Counted from the first letter of the stretch, positions 44,256 through 60,480 are shown. The stretch: 64,000 nt of DNA from Lumbricus terrestris (GCA_949752735.1 OX457053.1:3736166-3800165); one strand, 5' to 3'. Numbers and translations: made by a program. Notes: generated by a model not told the origin, from the sequence alone.

Positions 44256-44938
44256 ACGACAACAACAACAACAATAATAATAATAAAAATGATGATGAAA
44301 ATAATTAATAATAAAAATAAAAATAGCAGCATTGGTAGTAGTACATGTGGTAGCAATAGTAATAATAATAATAATAATAATACTTACAATGATAATGATA
44401 AGGATAATTATAAGTTTGTAAAGCGCACAAGGTCACACCGCGTTGTGAGCCTGAGGCGCGGATAGTCAGCCGCCAAGAGAATTTGCAGTTAGAGATCCAT
44501 AGGCTTGAAGAATTTGTATCAAGCATTGGGTCTACAATGTTACATAGGCCCCACACATGCGCTGAATGTATCGCATAATTATATTATTATGAATCAGCCC
44601 GTTGAGTTATTGAATTTATTCCGAGCACTTGGCACCTGAGAGACAGTAAATGTGTAGACTATGTCGACCTAGGCTACTGCGTTTTTCTTCTTCAATACGG
44701 TTTGAATGAGAACACTATAGATCAATAAACCTCTTCTAAAAGCAGCCACATATTGCTCCTTTTGTATAAAGAAGCCTAGCCTTTGTGTTTATTGTCCATG
44801 CATTCAACATGACGCATCTTCTGCTGTTGACTTGAGCGTCAAATCGTAAATATTCGCTCGCGATATTTATGAACCAAAAACCTAACGTGGCTGCAAAACA
44901 CAAATAAATTATTGCTTCGTCTACCTGTAACATCGAAG

Positions 44939-45318
44939 GATGGGGCGGATCCAAGGGGGCCATCCGGCCACGCTCCCACCCCCATTGAGAATGTGCATAG
45001 GACGTAGCCCCCCAGTAGGTTTTAACAAGCTTTCAATCAGTGTCGCGGAAGCAGCCTAAGGTCATCAGCAGCAACATTAGTTCTTAGTGTTGGTTTGGTG
45101 CTTATTGGCTGCAAGAGACATTATTTTGACGGGATGACTAAAAAAAAGGTCATCAGTTTTTTGGCAAGAAAATGGTTTTTATTTTCAGGAAACTCTGACC
45201 AAATGACTAAAAACAGAACGTCAGTTTTTTCGGGAAAAAATCTAATTAGCCTAGTTTTTTCCGACCCAAGGCCAACAATTTTGCCCCTCCCCTTCTAAAA
45301 TTACTGTATCCGCCCCTG
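44939..45318. mobile_element. MITE-like element with GGGGCGGAT ends
   Basis: Left end GGGGCGGATCCAAGGG; right end reverse complement AGGGGCGGATACAG. Two core hairpins: GATGAC-TAAAAAAAAG-GTCATCA near 45133 and a degenerate one near 45200. No flanking duplication was found, and the first few bases look altered. Same family as 10464-10995 and 14002-14439. Confidence 0.65.
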
Positions 45319-45938
45319 TTTCAATATGTAAGTAAAGTCCCAATTATGGACATGGGCTATATGCAGGCTAAATTTGGTATTAGTGCTTTTCATTTGGTGT
45401 CTTTTCTGCAGCGTATAAAATCGCAGGACAGTGAGGAACCGTCAATTGTTAAGTGGTCAACAGTAGGCTATTTATTAGAAGAAACAAAGCCAGCTGGTTC
45501 TGCATGTTGGCCATATTTTAATCAAGACCGTAGGGTGAACACTATAGTTTCTCCTACAATCAGACACCAATTAATGTGTATTAGACATCACGAATTGTAA
45601 CCATCTGCCAGCACTGGAAATAGGTCGATTACCAGATCGATTTATTTATGTACCGCCACATTCCGAAATCGATCGGATGATTGTTTCAAGGTAGACGGCC
45701 TGAGTCAGATGGCCTGAGTTGTGCGTTGGGCAGATCTGTGTAGGCTTGGACGGACGGGCACCTGTAGCCTGTAGTCAGTGTAGTGTAGTGTATAGGCGGC
45801 ATAATAGGCCTATCCTGTATGAGTCAATAACCTGGAAAATAGATGCTACTACAGCGGCAAAGTTTAAAATACAGGTCGACATAAGTGCGCACAGAGCGGT
45901 GCTTTGGTGATGAGATGTGACTCGCCATAGCCTTCTAC
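45319..45938. other. Intergenic, no gene recognised
   Basis: An open frame at 45346-45600 (84 codons) has no recognised similarity or splice context. I cannot support a gene. Confidence 0.35.
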
Positions 45939-46145
45939 AAGGCCGTAGCTATAGGGGGGTGTTTTGGGTGTTTGAACACTCCCCGAAATGGAAAATGTGA
46001 AAAATAATATAATGCATTTACGAGCATATGACGTAAAAACCATTAAATAAAACCATGAAAACACCCCCCGAAATGGAAAAATGTAGTGTTTTGGGAAGGG
46101 AAATTGGTTAAACACCCCCCGAAATAAAATCCTGGCTACGGCCTT
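45939..46145. mobile_element. Short TIR element with AAGGCCGTAGC ends
   Basis: Left AAGGCCGTAGCTA; right reverse complement AAGGCCGTAGCCAGG. The interior has three CACCCCCCGAAAT-like or GGGGGGTGTTT blocks in alternating orientation. No duplication of flanking DNA was found. Confidence 0.65.
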
Positions 46146-46204
46146 AATTGGCCTTCTAGATCTATATCATTTCAGCAACAGTTACTGTAATTTCTATTAC
46201 AGCC

Positions 46205-46335
46205 CTGTGGTTCGCTCCTTTTCAGAGGGCGTGGCGCATTGGATAGATTAGGCCTACTGGCATGGAGATCAGCGTGGCTGAGTTCGATCCCCGAAGCCCG
46301 CGTAAGATAGGCCTAGACGTGCTTTGTAGGCTATT
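46205..46335 (+). mobile_element. tRNA-derived SINE head
   Basis: A box TGGCGCATTGGATAG and B box GAGTTCGATCCCC about 45 bp apart. The body after 46335 is not recognisable. A functional tRNA is unlikely because the acceptor stem does not pair. Confidence 0.55.
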
Positions 46336-47039
46336 AGCGACCTTGTATTGCAGAAACAGGACGCGTCTGCTCTGTTAGTGCAGCGGTTTCCAACCCATAG
46401 CCCGCGGGCCAATAGTGGCCCGCCAGGCCTCCAAAATTCAATCAATCGTAATTTGTATAGCGCCCCTTAAAGATATCTACTCAGAGTGTTGGTGGTGGTT
46501 AAGATTAGGGTATGTGATTTGCCAAATTTTGTGTTCTTGTGATTTCTTTCAGTTGCATATTAATAAATGATGACTGTTGTTGTTATTATTTTCATTAAGC
46601 GTTTCTCGGTCCCATTTTCAGCATGCATAGGCCCTATATCTTAATCCGAACGTTTATTTTAAAAAGAAATTTAACTTGTGTTGAAGTCTTAGGCCTATAG
46701 GGATCATCCTGTTATTAGGATTTAAAACAAAGTATTCGCTACACTCAGGACAAATTTCACGACCGTATTGAACACGGACGTCATTTCTCGCACATGTGCT
46801 TCCATTGCTCTCGTCTGCTGACTCCCTTGACTGTAAAATGAGTTAGCGCTCTGCAGCGAGCAGTCAGCCATGACGCGTATAGGCCTATGCCCCTTTACGC
46901 GATCAATAAGATCATCATAAAATATGTCTCGTCATTTTTCAATGCTTCAATGGTTTCTGCGGTTTTTCAGTGATCAGCCTGTCCTTAAACATGAAATAGG
47001 TCTATTATTGAAAGTATAGAATTCTACAGTTGCGAAATA

Positions 47040-47380
47040 GGTCAGTATCTAACTCGGAATCGATATGTCGTGTGCGCATGCGCAGTTGATCGAGTCGAAG
47101 CTCGTCGTAAATATCTTGCATTACGGGTACCGATCGAGTCTACCAGAATTGTAAACGTAGCCTACACCACGCGGCCAACCTCTGGCTTAATTAAGTTTAC
47201 GAAGTTTTATGAGTAGCCTTAGACCTGTGAGTGACTTTGATGAGCTAATCTGACCCCACTTGACCCTAAAGCGACTTGAGGTCGACTCGAAGTCGACTTC
47301 TCGGCGTCAAAACGACTTGACCCGACTTGGCAGAAAAACAACCGACTTCCGACTTGAAGTCGACTTCTGACATGGTAATA
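47040..47380. repeat. Repeat shared with 12820-12920, plus (CGACTTGAAGT)n tract
   Basis: Blocks 'gtgtgcgcatgcgc' and 'gatcgagtctaccag', then a 'gtttac' word, occur in the same order as in the hAT-like element at 12580-13406. They are followed by a short tandem tract built on AAGTCGACTT palindromes. Boundaries are uncertain. Confidence 0.55.
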
Positions 47381-47445
47381 GCCACTATAGCCTTGGTGTA
47401 GTCCAGACTAAGCACGGTTACTAATCGGATTTTTATATAGCGGCT

Positions 47446-47668
47446 GCAGTTTGTTTGTATGTGCACTTGTTTTAGCGCCCCTTCAAGCTCTCTACTCAGA
47501 GGTGCTCCCGACTGCAGAGCGGACACTGCATCGGAGTTTCACGCCGAAGCGCTGAGCAATTGCGAGTGAAGGACTTGCCCAAGGTCCCTACGCGGCGACT
47601 TGAGGTGGATTCGAACCCCGAACTATCCGGCTTCAAGGCAACGACACCACCACTACACCACCGCGCCC
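47446..47668 (-). mobile_element. tRNA-derived SINE, full copy, reverse
   Basis: Reverse-oriented copy of the SINE at 55397-55625: A box GGTGTAGTGGTGG, B box GGGGTTCGAATCC, then the GACCTTGGGCAAGTCC body and the GGGGCGCTAAAACAAGTGCA-like 3' end. Confidence 0.82.
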
Positions 47669-47888
47669 CACAAAGTCTTAATTATGGCCTCGACCCTGAG
47701 AGTGAGATCCTTCACCACCGCTCGCCAGTTTGAATGGACGCCACGCCATTTAGGTCCTCGATCGTGGACGGACCGTGCTAGCCCGAGATTTTTAAATCTC
47801 TGAAATAGCCACTTTCGGAATTCGAACCGCGACCCTCACGCTCTCTTCCACAGACGCGCGGCCGCCAGCTCTCTTACCCAGGTAGCTA
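47669..47888 (-). mobile_element. Second tRNA-derived SINE type, reverse
   Basis: On the minus strand a tRNA-like head has an A-box region GCTACCTGGGTAAGAGAGC and a B box GCGGTTCGAATTCC. A body that includes ATGGCGTGGCGTCCATTC follows. It adjoins the previous SINE head to tail. Confidence 0.6.
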
Positions 47889-47999
47889 AAGCCAGAATCT
47901 TATAATTATAATCACAAAATTCTATCAAAAATGTACTCATCAATAGGCCTATATAATCTACCGGGGGGATTGTGCGGTTATTTGGACCGGTGGGCGCCG

Positions 48000-48117
48000 G
48001 TGGTAGAAGAAAACTTTCGCCGATGGGAGCAGGTCATGCAGCACGTAGGCCTACATGACCCCATCAATTTTCCGCTGAAGTTCAGCCCCACAAAATTGAA
48101 ATCCTGGCGCCGCCACT
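48000..48117. mobile_element. Right end of a CAGTGGCG-type MITE
   Basis: Ends with GAAATCCTGGCGCCGCCACTG, matching the right end of 33206-33487 almost exactly. No matching left end is found, so the copy is truncated or rearranged. Confidence 0.6.
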
Positions 48118-48339
48118 GTGTCTTATGACTTGTGGTCTTTCTCGGTCGCTTTGTAGCCTGTATCTGGTCTTGTTGAGTCGTCTTAATTCTTTCGTGCTGA
48201 TTCAAAGCGCTACTGGCTACTGAGCTTCCCTCCTTCGGATCCTTGTGACGTCATCAATAATATTTACATTTTAAGCGCTAGCTCGTACAGCGAGAAGCGA
48301 TGTCTCTGATTGCATGTGTCATGGTGACTACCACTGGCA

Positions 48340-48560
48340 GCCTTGCATGGGCAATTGGCATGTAGAAGGAGAGAGAAGCAGAGGATGACAACCAAAGATT
48401 TGGATGGACAACATCAGAGAGGGTCTGAAGGAGATAGATATTAGCATGTCAAGAGCAAATGCCTGATCTCACCAGAAATAGACAAGACTGGAGAAGACAC
48501 GTGGGATCCTCATCGTCGTTGCACGACTGACGGAAGAGAGCAAAGAAAGAAGCAAAGATC
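48340..48560 (+). pseudogene. LINE ORF2 C-terminal fragment
   Basis: Frames interrupted by shifts give GQLACRRREKQR, then KDLDGQHQRG or WMDNIREGLKEIDISM, which is the RGR..T..W.DNI pattern of LINE replicase C-termini. Sibling of 31440-31735, more decayed. Confidence 0.55.
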
Positions 48561-49654
48561 ATGGAGATCAATAAAAGTACTGATTGATTGGGTGAAGCTC
48601 ATTAGCCGCATCGGTTGACCAAGTACTTACTTACCTTCCTTCTACATCATTTTGTCACTTCTGTCAATCAATTTCTTCATAACGACGGGTCACGTGGTAT
48701 ACAACACACGCCATTTTGAAATATTTGGTTAAAAAAGTTTTGTTTTTAATGGTTGTGTAGAACCTTTAGGGATTTAAAGGTAGACATTTACTGGGTGCAT
48801 ATGTGTACTGTGACTTCTTAATAAGAGGCTGTGAGTGTCAAGTATTGTAATTTGTATTGCGTGCTGACGCGTTGGCTGGAAGCGCTGCACGCAATCGTGT
48901 TCACTTGTACACGCTGACTTGGTTGTTAAGGTTGTTAAGGTCCGACTAATTACACATTGGTCCGAGATATGAATTCAACAGACATGGATGCCAGTTTGTA
49001 ATCTACGTAATCTGGAAAATTTTCAAAGCGATACAGGAATACTGAGTAGCGAGCGAAGCAAGTCCTGCAGCGAACTTGTCAGCACATGTCTAAACCGCGA
49101 AATTTAGATATTGACGAAGTATCATGTTTATTTAAAATTCATGTAAAATAGCAGGCCGGTAAAGCCGTAGTTTTGGCTGATAAATTGTTTGTATGTTGTT
49201 TAATGCCAGATTATGTTTGTAGATTAATGCCATGTTAATAGCCATGTTTTCAATGCCGAGTACTTGATGTTGGGGAAAAAGGGATTCTACAAATGAACAC
49301 GATAACTTTAATCGGTTCAACTTCTATTTAAACATAGATTATTGTTTCGTCAGTCCAAACTCCCAGTTTTTACCGGATAGATTGCCAACATCAACTATGT
49401 GTTTCCAGGATTGGATTAACTAAACCTTACGTACGTGTTTGTAATCATAGAAATTGTTTACCAACTTAACCTTCTGTTTTACATAGCAGGCCATGCACTA
49501 CTAAACACAAGGATGAGGAGGCCATACATTGCAAAAGACGGGTTGAGACCCCAACTTCTGACATTTCTTACCTTTGCTGCGAGGTAAAATGGTCAAATAC
49601 AACATCAAAAATCGTTTTTTGTTGTTTCAGATTTTGCGTTGGATTCTTTGAGCG
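48561..49654. other. Upstream region of ENKD1
   Basis: No coding exon recognised. An acceptor-like TTGTTTCAG at about 49630, just before the start codon, implies a non-coding first exon somewhere upstream here. Confidence 0.4.
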
Positions 49655-53631
<3,977 letters not shown>

Positions 53632-55396
53632 CCGCGACGTCGAAACCGATTCTCAACTGCGATTATAAAAGCGTCACTGTCAAGCCAAAGTTTTAGCAAA
53701 TGTCGTGCGGTTTCCTAAGAGGGAGTTTGCATAACATTTAGTGTATATAAGTGGCTATATTATGTAAGTTCTGTATATTTTAGGTTTTAGAGGTGAAACA
53801 TTGCTGATGCAACACGGACTTGTTCATTCGTGTGGAGTATTTTTCTAAGAAATTATGTGTGTGCCTTTATGTGTGGACATTATTGAACTTGCAGTTTTAA
53901 GTTGGAACTAAGGGCGTTCCATATATCACGTACACAGGGAGGGGAGGGTCACCGGATTTCGGCGATTTTTTTATGGGAGCATACAGCGTGGAAGGGGTCT
54001 CGAGAAAATGTGCGTATGCAAAATAAATTTATAAAACGACATCACATTATTTGCCCATTTATAACTCTGTATTATCCTTTGGTTGCCCAATAGCATTTGA
54101 TTACAATGTCATTATAATTAAATCCTTTTCAGATTTAAACTGTAGACCATTAAAGTTTAGCAGATCTTATCTAGCAAATCTGATGTTTAACAGAATAAAT
54201 TGTAGCTTGCGGTAAAATAAATGCTCTATAGATGACATTTGCTTATTAACTTTTGTGAGGGGTAGAGAAGCTTATTTGTACGTATACACATGGGGTTCCA
54301 TAAAATGTGGGAGTTGCAACAGGGGAGGGGGTCGAAAATACAAGTTTTTGCATATGTGATATAAGGATGAGCCCTAAACAACTATATCATTGCATACGCC
54401 GCACTGCTGAGCAAAGTGTTTTTTGTGTAATGTGTATCAAATTCACTGCAAGAGTTGAAATTTTGAGATTTCTGCCCCCTCTGCGACTTGTTGCCAATTC
54501 AGCTAATTATAATGGTCATGTTGTCAGTGAGAAATAATATGGCAAGGGAGAGGACTGGCAACTCGTCATTGTATGCTGAGGTTGAGAAATTGAAGTCGCT
54601 AATACTCCGCAGCCATGGCTGACTCGTGATTAGAGCACGCTTAGAGATTGCTCTTTTTCGTACGCTTTGAATGCTGATACATGTTGTGATGTTTCTTGTT
54701 GTATTCCAAGGGCTACTGAAATGTGAGAAATTGTTGTTTGCATCCATCTATGTGAAATCGCTTGAGTCTAGAACTATACGTCTTTGAAGACTGGCGGAAA
54801 GCGCTGTTTGTGTGTGCGAGCAGTGAACAATAATATTAATATGATTTCAATGAAATTGAGTCATTGTCTGCTACTTTATCTCTCAACTTAATAATTTTTA
54901 TAAGTAATTACCACAATTTCTGTGTGCATTCGAGTAGACCCATCTTTGTGATAATAGTTCAGTACGGTACTTTAGTATGCTTGTTTATTTCGTTCATTTC
55001 CAAAAAAATCAATGGGCCAAATGCTGTAGGTATACATTAAAAAATGACATTTTGGCCACTTGATACTTTTGGCCTAGTTTGTAAGTACACGTTTAAAATA
55101 GCATTCTTGAGGTTAACTCACCACAGTCATCACTTGCCGGATGTGGAACCTGGAGGAACTGATAGAGTAGGCCTACAGAAAAGAAACGGAATACGGGTGG
55201 ATCAGCTGAAATGGTAGGAGGAGGAAGCGAAGTTGGACAACTTGGAACAGCAGGAGGAGGACGACGACGAAGAAGGTTCAATCATCTATCGATGGTTAAG
55301 CTTGGACCAGATGCCATCGCCGCCTTCGCCTCTACTGAGTAGAGCGACCTCTGATAACAAATAACCTTTCCTCGACAACCCTCACTACACCCTAAT
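53632..55396. other. ENKD1 3' flank and intergenic DNA
   Basis: Contains the likely ENKD1 3' UTR. An acceptor-like CTACAG at about 55177 followed by an open Gly/Arg-rich frame (KKRNTGGSAEMVGGG...) could be an exon, but nothing joins to it in phase, so it is not called. Confidence 0.35.
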
Positions 55397-55625
55397 GGCG
55401 CGGTGGTGTAATGGGTATGTTCGTCGCCTTGCAGCCGAAGGGTTGCAGCCTGCAGGTTCGAATCCACCTGATGTCGCCGCGTATAGGGACCTTGGGCAAA
55501 TCCCCCTTCACTTGCAATTGCTCAGCGCTTCAGCGTGAAATTCCGATGCAGTGTCCGCTCTAGTCGGGAGCGGCTTTGAGTAGGGAGCTTGAAGGGGCGC
55601 TATAACAAGTGCACATACAAACAAA
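55397..55625 (+). mobile_element. tRNA-derived SINE, full copy
   Basis: The head has A box TGGTGTAATGGGT and B box GGTTCGAATCC. The body GGGACCTTGGGCAAATCC leads to the 3' end GGGGCGCTATAACAAGTGCA and an ACAAACAAAC tail. Copies occur at 1-137 and 47446-47668. Confidence 0.87.
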
Positions 55626-55905
55626 CGCTTCACCGACTGCCAGAGGCCACAGTCGGCGTCGCTAGACAGACCTTTCTTTAGGAGATCCGATTAATTGGTG
55701 CCGATAAGTCATTCACTTGACTGTCAAGGAAACACGGCTGCAGTCATCCGTAACTACAATAACGACTTCCGAATAGGGCCTACTCAATCAATTTGTCTAG
55801 GGTATGGGGGTGGCGAAGACGCCGATGAGCCGGACCGAGCGAGGTCTGCCTCAGTGACTTTGTTTGTACCTCCCTGTCTGTTGGCCTCAGTCCCTCATTG
55901 TTATC

Positions 55906-56002
55906 CGAATGGAAGCAATTTACCGTGGATAGGCTTACTGGGAACTTTGGGAAGGTAGAGAAGGGGTTGTGCAGTTCTAAAATTTCTTTTAAGGACGCCC
56001 TG
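55906..56002. mobile_element. Right half of the 18505-type hAT MITE
   Basis: Shares GAAGCAATTTACC, AAGGGGTTGTGCAGTTCTAA and the terminal GCCCTG with the full copies. The left end is missing. Confidence 0.7.
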
Positions 56003-56487
56003 CTAAACATTCATCTGGATTCCTTGAACAACTGGCGCAAAAAAACTAATGTGAGTCTATTGCCTGTCTAAAAACTCTCTTGCAAGTCAAAGTGCGGTTT
56101 GTCATTTAATAATTATCCATAAATGAAGAATAGGCCTATCCTAACTTATTCTTCTTAATTTTAGTATTAATGAACGCTAACAAATCGCACCCTTTGTGTT
56201 ACCACTGTTACGTCACAATGACATCATCCCAAGACGTCATTGCAAATTACGGTTTGTTTATCGAACGATTTGCGTTTCTTGCAAGTTGCAATATTAATGA
56301 TGATTTTGAGTTTGTGGCATTAGGCGACGTTTCTCCTTACTTCTGCAGATCCCAGTCAGCTGCCCCTTTATTACGACGACGGCATGATGTCCAAGAAACG
56401 GACATCAACTGAATCCAGTCATGACGAGCAGACGACTAAAGACTCAGGCGGAGAATTATTCATGCAAGGCAGGTTTAAGAATAGCCT

Positions 56488-56850
56488 ATTATGGTGCTAG
56501 GACAAAATGTCCCCGGACAAAATGTCCCGGACAAAATGTCCCTGGACAAAAAGTCCCCGGACAAAAAGTCCCCAGACAAAAAGTCCCCGGATAAAATGTC
56601 CCCGGACAAAAAGTCCCCGGATAAAATGTCCCCGGACAAAAAGTCCCCGGACAAAAAGTCTCCGGACAAAAAATCCCCAGATAAAATGTCCCCGGACAAA
56701 AAGTTCCCGGACAAAATGTCCCCGGACAAAAAGTCCCCGGATAAAATGTCCCTGGACAAAAAGTCCCCGGATAAAAAGTCCCGGACAAAATGTCCCCAGA
56801 CAAAATGTCCCTTACAGAAAGTCGCAGGGTAAAAGTGATGTCCCTACACC
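56488..56850 (+). repeat. Palindromic minisatellite array (GGACAAAATGTCCCC)
   Basis: About 18 copies of a 15-17-bp unit whose GGGACA and TGTCCC arms are inverted repeats, mixed with AAAAAG and GATAAAATG variants. It ends in a unique tail with GGGTAAAAGTGATGTCCCTA. The same element lies in inverse orientation at 61262-61600. Open frames in all phases are artefacts of the 15-bp periodicity. Confidence 0.9.
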
Positions 56851-57472
56851 AGAGGTTCTCAACCTTTTTCGTCCCGCGACACACCTAAACTTGTGACTAA
56901 ATTTAGCGACACATTCAATCGGCATAATGTGAATGTCGTTCGGATTGAAAAGTGTTAAAGTTAAACATGTTTATTTATATCAAATTTGCTATCAAACTCA
57001 TTTTTATTTAAAATACTAAATTGCAGACATATTTAATAAATGAAAGTAATTATATTGAATTGAATTTCTATCAAATTCCTTAGTATGATTCAAAACTTCT
57101 AGATTATAGCTTTGCCCAGAACTGAGTTCTTGAAAATTGTTATACATGTCCTTCATTCTGTGATCACATTTCAGCTCAAAGAGTTGTTTACTGTTCATTG
57201 TCGTTTAAGTTTTTTCACAGGCGCTATCGCAAACGTGTTTAAATAGGTCTATGTCATATACGTTTAAAGGTAGTCACAAACGTCATAGCTGCCCCATATC
57301 GCGGTAAAATGGAAAAGATAAATAAAGCGCAATGAATTCTCACTGCAGTCATCCGCTGAACTTCCAAAGTACCTGTAATTAAGTCAGTGTGTAATGCGAG
57401 AACGACGGACGTATGTTGTGATAATTTAGTAGTTAAGATTGATTTTAATTATGATTATTTATACATACAGCG
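56851..57472. other. Intergenic, with a solo Charlie-like hAT terminus
   Basis: CAGAGGTTCTCAACCTTTTT at 56850 matches the widely seen CAG.GGTTCTCAACC terminus of Charlie-type hAT elements. No matching other end was found before 57473. The rest is AT-rich with no gene. Confidence 0.45.
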
Positions 57473-57904
57473 CAGGGCTGTACTGGTAAATTTTGAGGTG
57501 AGTATACGCTGACCGGGAGAAAAATCGACTTTTTCGGGGAAAAATTTCTGGCGGCTGTCGTCCGGCAAAAATTTCCCCATTTTCCCCGCCCGAAAAATCT
57601 GACGACCTTTTTTTTTTTAGTCATCAACCGAAATCTCATGAAAATTTTCCATTTTCGCCGCCAAAATTTCTGACGACCTTTTTTTTTTTTTTTTTAGTCA
57701 TTTGCACTGGATTTTGGTGGAAAATACATCTGAATAGCCTTTGCCTTTCTCGCGCTTATACCCACACGCCCTTTGTGAGGTGAGTATACGCTGTATACCC
57801 GCGTAGGCCTATACCCTGGTTTTTCGCGGTGAGTATACGATGCCGTTTTTTCTCGGAGGTGAGTATACGCCGTATACCCGCGTATACCCTTGATTACAGC
57901 CCTG
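57473..57904. mobile_element. hAT-type MITE (CAGGGCTGTA ends, 432 bp)
   Basis: Ends CAGGGCTGTACTGG and, reverse complemented, CAGGGCTGTAATCA, flanked by perfect ATACAGCG duplications. Carries two hairpin cores (TGACGAC-CTTTTTTTTTTA-GTCATCA near 57600, and a longer-loop one near 57670) and four GAGTATACGC words. Confidence 0.93.
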
Positions 57905-58233
57905 ATACAGCGTTATGTAGTTTGAAAAATAAACGAAGATTAGACCTATTGTAATCATTATTAAATCGCGTCTTCTTATGATTATAGGCTTATTGCTTGC
58001 TCTCATGGTTCATGTCTCAAATCGAAACAACACCACGCGCACTCCATGTCAATGTTTTATTATCCGTTTCTCTGGATTCCTGTATTCTCTTTTCTTTTCA
58101 GTTTATCGTAATTATTAAATTTAAATTTGTAAGCTCCTTCTTCCTATTTTCAGATCTAATAAAATATAGCATCATATTTTTTTCGCAGACTCCAATAATA
58201 TCCTGGCAAACCGCTCTTTAGAGCGTCGTGATC

Positions 58234-60180
58234 CAGTGTTTAATCTAGTCCCCCTCGTCTGGGGGGGGAATTCAGGTTTCTGGGGGGGGAGACAATTGAG
58301 CGTCCGAAGGACGCTCGTGAGGCGCGTAGCGCCGAGACTGGGAGGGGGAAGGGTATGGGGAGGGGGATGTGCCCGCACATCCCCCTCCCCATCAGAAACT
58401 TTTTGAATTTCCACATTGCAATGGCAGCATTTTAAGGTGTCATTTTAACAAAAATAGCTGTGCTTTTTCAGTAACCCATAAGAAACTTTTTGAATTTCCA
58501 CATTGCAATGGCAGCATTTTAAGGTGTCATCTTAACAAAATAGCTGTACTTTTTCAGTGACCCATCAGAAACTTTTTTGAATTTCCACATTGCAATGACA
58601 GCATTTTAAGGTGTCATCTTAACAAATTAGCTGTACCTTTTCAGTGTCCCTTCAGACATTTTTTGAATTTCCACATTGCAATGGCAGCATTTTAAGGTGT
58701 CATTTTAACAAAAATAGCTGTACTTTTTCAGTGACCCATCAGAAACTTTTTGAATTTCCACATTGCAATGGCAGCATTTTAAGGTGTCATTTTAAGAAAA
58801 TAGCTGTACTTTTTCAGTGACCCATCAGAAACTTTTTTGAATTTCCACATTGCAATGACAGCATTTTAAGGTGTCATCTTAACAAATTAGCTGTACCTTT
58901 TCAGTGTCCCTTCAGACATTTTTTGAATTTCCACATTGCAATGGCAGCATTTTAAGGTGTCATTTTAACAAAAATAGCTGTACTTTTTCAGTGACCCATC
59001 AGAAACTTTTTGAATTTCCACATTACAATGGCAGCATTTTAAGGTGTCATTTTAACAAAATAGCTGTACTTTTTCAGTGACCCATCAGAAACTTTTTTGA
59101 ATTTCCACATTGCAATGACAGCATTTTAAGGTGACGTCTTTAAAAAGCTGTACTTTATCAGTGCTTATAAGAGTGGCCAATGACTTGAATAAATATACGC
59201 AATACTTTAATAAATATTTTGTGGGAGTTTCCACACTGTACTCTTTCAGGATGCCATTTTGGAAAAAATAACTCCATTATTTCAGTACTGATAAAAAAGT
59301 CTTTAAGGATTTCAATATATATATATGTTATATAATTATAATTACAATAAAATATCTGTATGTATCGAGTTCAGCAGCTCAGTTCTGTTGTTGCTGGGTT
59401 ATTTTAATGAATAACTGCAGACGTGATTATTTAAGTTGACTTTTAAGCACTAGCTATAATCAGCTTATCCCTGTTTCCCAATATGGTCCTGAATTGCTGA
59501 CCAAGATACACTTTCCGAAATCATATGGCACACAAATCATCCAAGAACTAATAAACTATTGGTACCAAAATATGATAGCAATAATACAGTAATGATGTTG
59601 TTTTAATAGGTGTTCAAATAATAGGACCAAAACATTTTGAAATTTGACAGTTTAACATTTGAGGGATAGCAAAGGAGAGAAGCCATTCAGTTGTACAAAA
59701 ATAGTATTTGTACAAAAATTAACAGTAAGTTATACTCATTTTAGCCGGATTGTGTCATATATTAAAATAGTAAAAATTACTATAACCATATAATAGAATA
59801 TAATATTATGGTATATTAATATAATAGTTCATGTAATGCAATGATGTAAACAGCAACTAAAAACTATGATCATTTTGACGTATTTTTCTGGAGGGGATGT
59901 CATCTCTGTTTTTATGTAGAAAAAAATGGTGTTTATACAAATATATACAGTAAGTTATACTCATTGCAACATGATAGTATCATATAATGGTAGTATTAAA
60001 TAATGTCATTATAATCATATAATAGTAAATAATATCATGGTATATTATAACACTACATGTGAAACAATGATGAAAACAATAACTAAAAAAATATCATTTT
60101 GTGAAATTTTTCTGGGGGGGGAAATGTCAATCCTGGGGGGGGAACTTTCCCCCCCCCAGAGACGTCTAGATTAAACACTG
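58234..60180. mobile_element. 1.95-kb TIR element carrying a satellite-like array
   Basis: TIRs CAGTGTTTAATCTAG and its perfect inverse, flanked by GTCGTGATC on both sides. This is a 9-bp duplication, or 7 bp if the TIR is extended by one base to CCAGTG. A Mutator-like origin is possible, but no transposase is present to decide. G-runs (TCTGGGGGGGG) are symmetrical near both ends. The left third holds the tandem array at 58388-59165. Confidence 0.88.
58388..59165. repeat. 86-bp tandem array with 3-unit higher-order period
   Basis: Nine units of about 86 bp (starts near 58388, 58474, 58561, 58648, 58735, 58821, 58908, 58995 and 59080). Three unit types differ at CAGAAACTTTTTTGAA/CAATGACAGC, CCTTCAGACATT and CAATGGCAGC. 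They repeat in the same order with a 260-bp period (58561-58820 against 58821-59079). Confidence 0.92.
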
Positions 60181-60224
60181 GTCGTGATCTTCTTGCACCC
60201 ATTATAAGGTCTATGAATTATCGA

Positions 60225-60480
60225 AGAGTAGACCTACACAGTGAAAGAGATCGAGACAAATGAAGTGGGTATGGGCACAGGCTGAGGGCAGACTCACTGC
60301 GAACAACGGTCATGAAAGAAAAATGAAGAGAAGCGAACAAGAGGAGGACCACGACAGGTTATGCTGGATTGGATAATAATAACAAATGGATCAGCCTATG
60401 GAAAGTTTGAAGAAGAGGCATCGGACATTTCAGCCAGCCTCGGAGGCAGAAAACTAGAGAAGAAGAGGATAAGCTATGAT
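60225..60480 (+). pseudogene. LINE ORF2 C-terminal fragment
   Basis: Interrupted frames give QMKWVWAQAEGRL and then, after a shift, a Gly-Arg-Pro-Arg-like stretch and YGKLKKRASDISA. This is the recognisable but frameshifted C-terminus of a LINE replicase. Confidence 0.5.

Noticed and set aside
44092..44465. Poly-Tyr/His/Asp frames
   Set aside because: Products of ATT/ATC microsatellites.
46382..46440. hAT terminus CAGCGGTTTCCAACCC
   Set aside because: No matching opposite end or target duplication. It could be a decayed end, but there is not enough to call it.
55177..55340. Candidate exon with Gly/Arg-rich frame (KKRNTGGSAEMVGGG)
   Set aside because: No in-phase partner exon and no family match; low-complexity composition.
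56360..56450. Candidate exon (acceptor CTTCTGCAG then an open frame with KKRTSTESSHDEQ)
   Set aside because: Its possible donors leave a phase that would put a stop in the next F-box exon at 62087. It cannot be joined with confidence.
56491..56896. Open frames with PDKKS or GTFCPGT repeats, on both strands and again at 61175-61727
   Set aside because: Unit-length periodicity keeps every frame open. Similar frames occur on both strands and in both arrays, so there is no coding signal.
58388..59165. Possible CRISPR-like array (regular repeats)
   Set aside because: Units are contiguous with no unique spacers, the host is an animal, and there are no cas genes. It is a tandem array in a TIR element.
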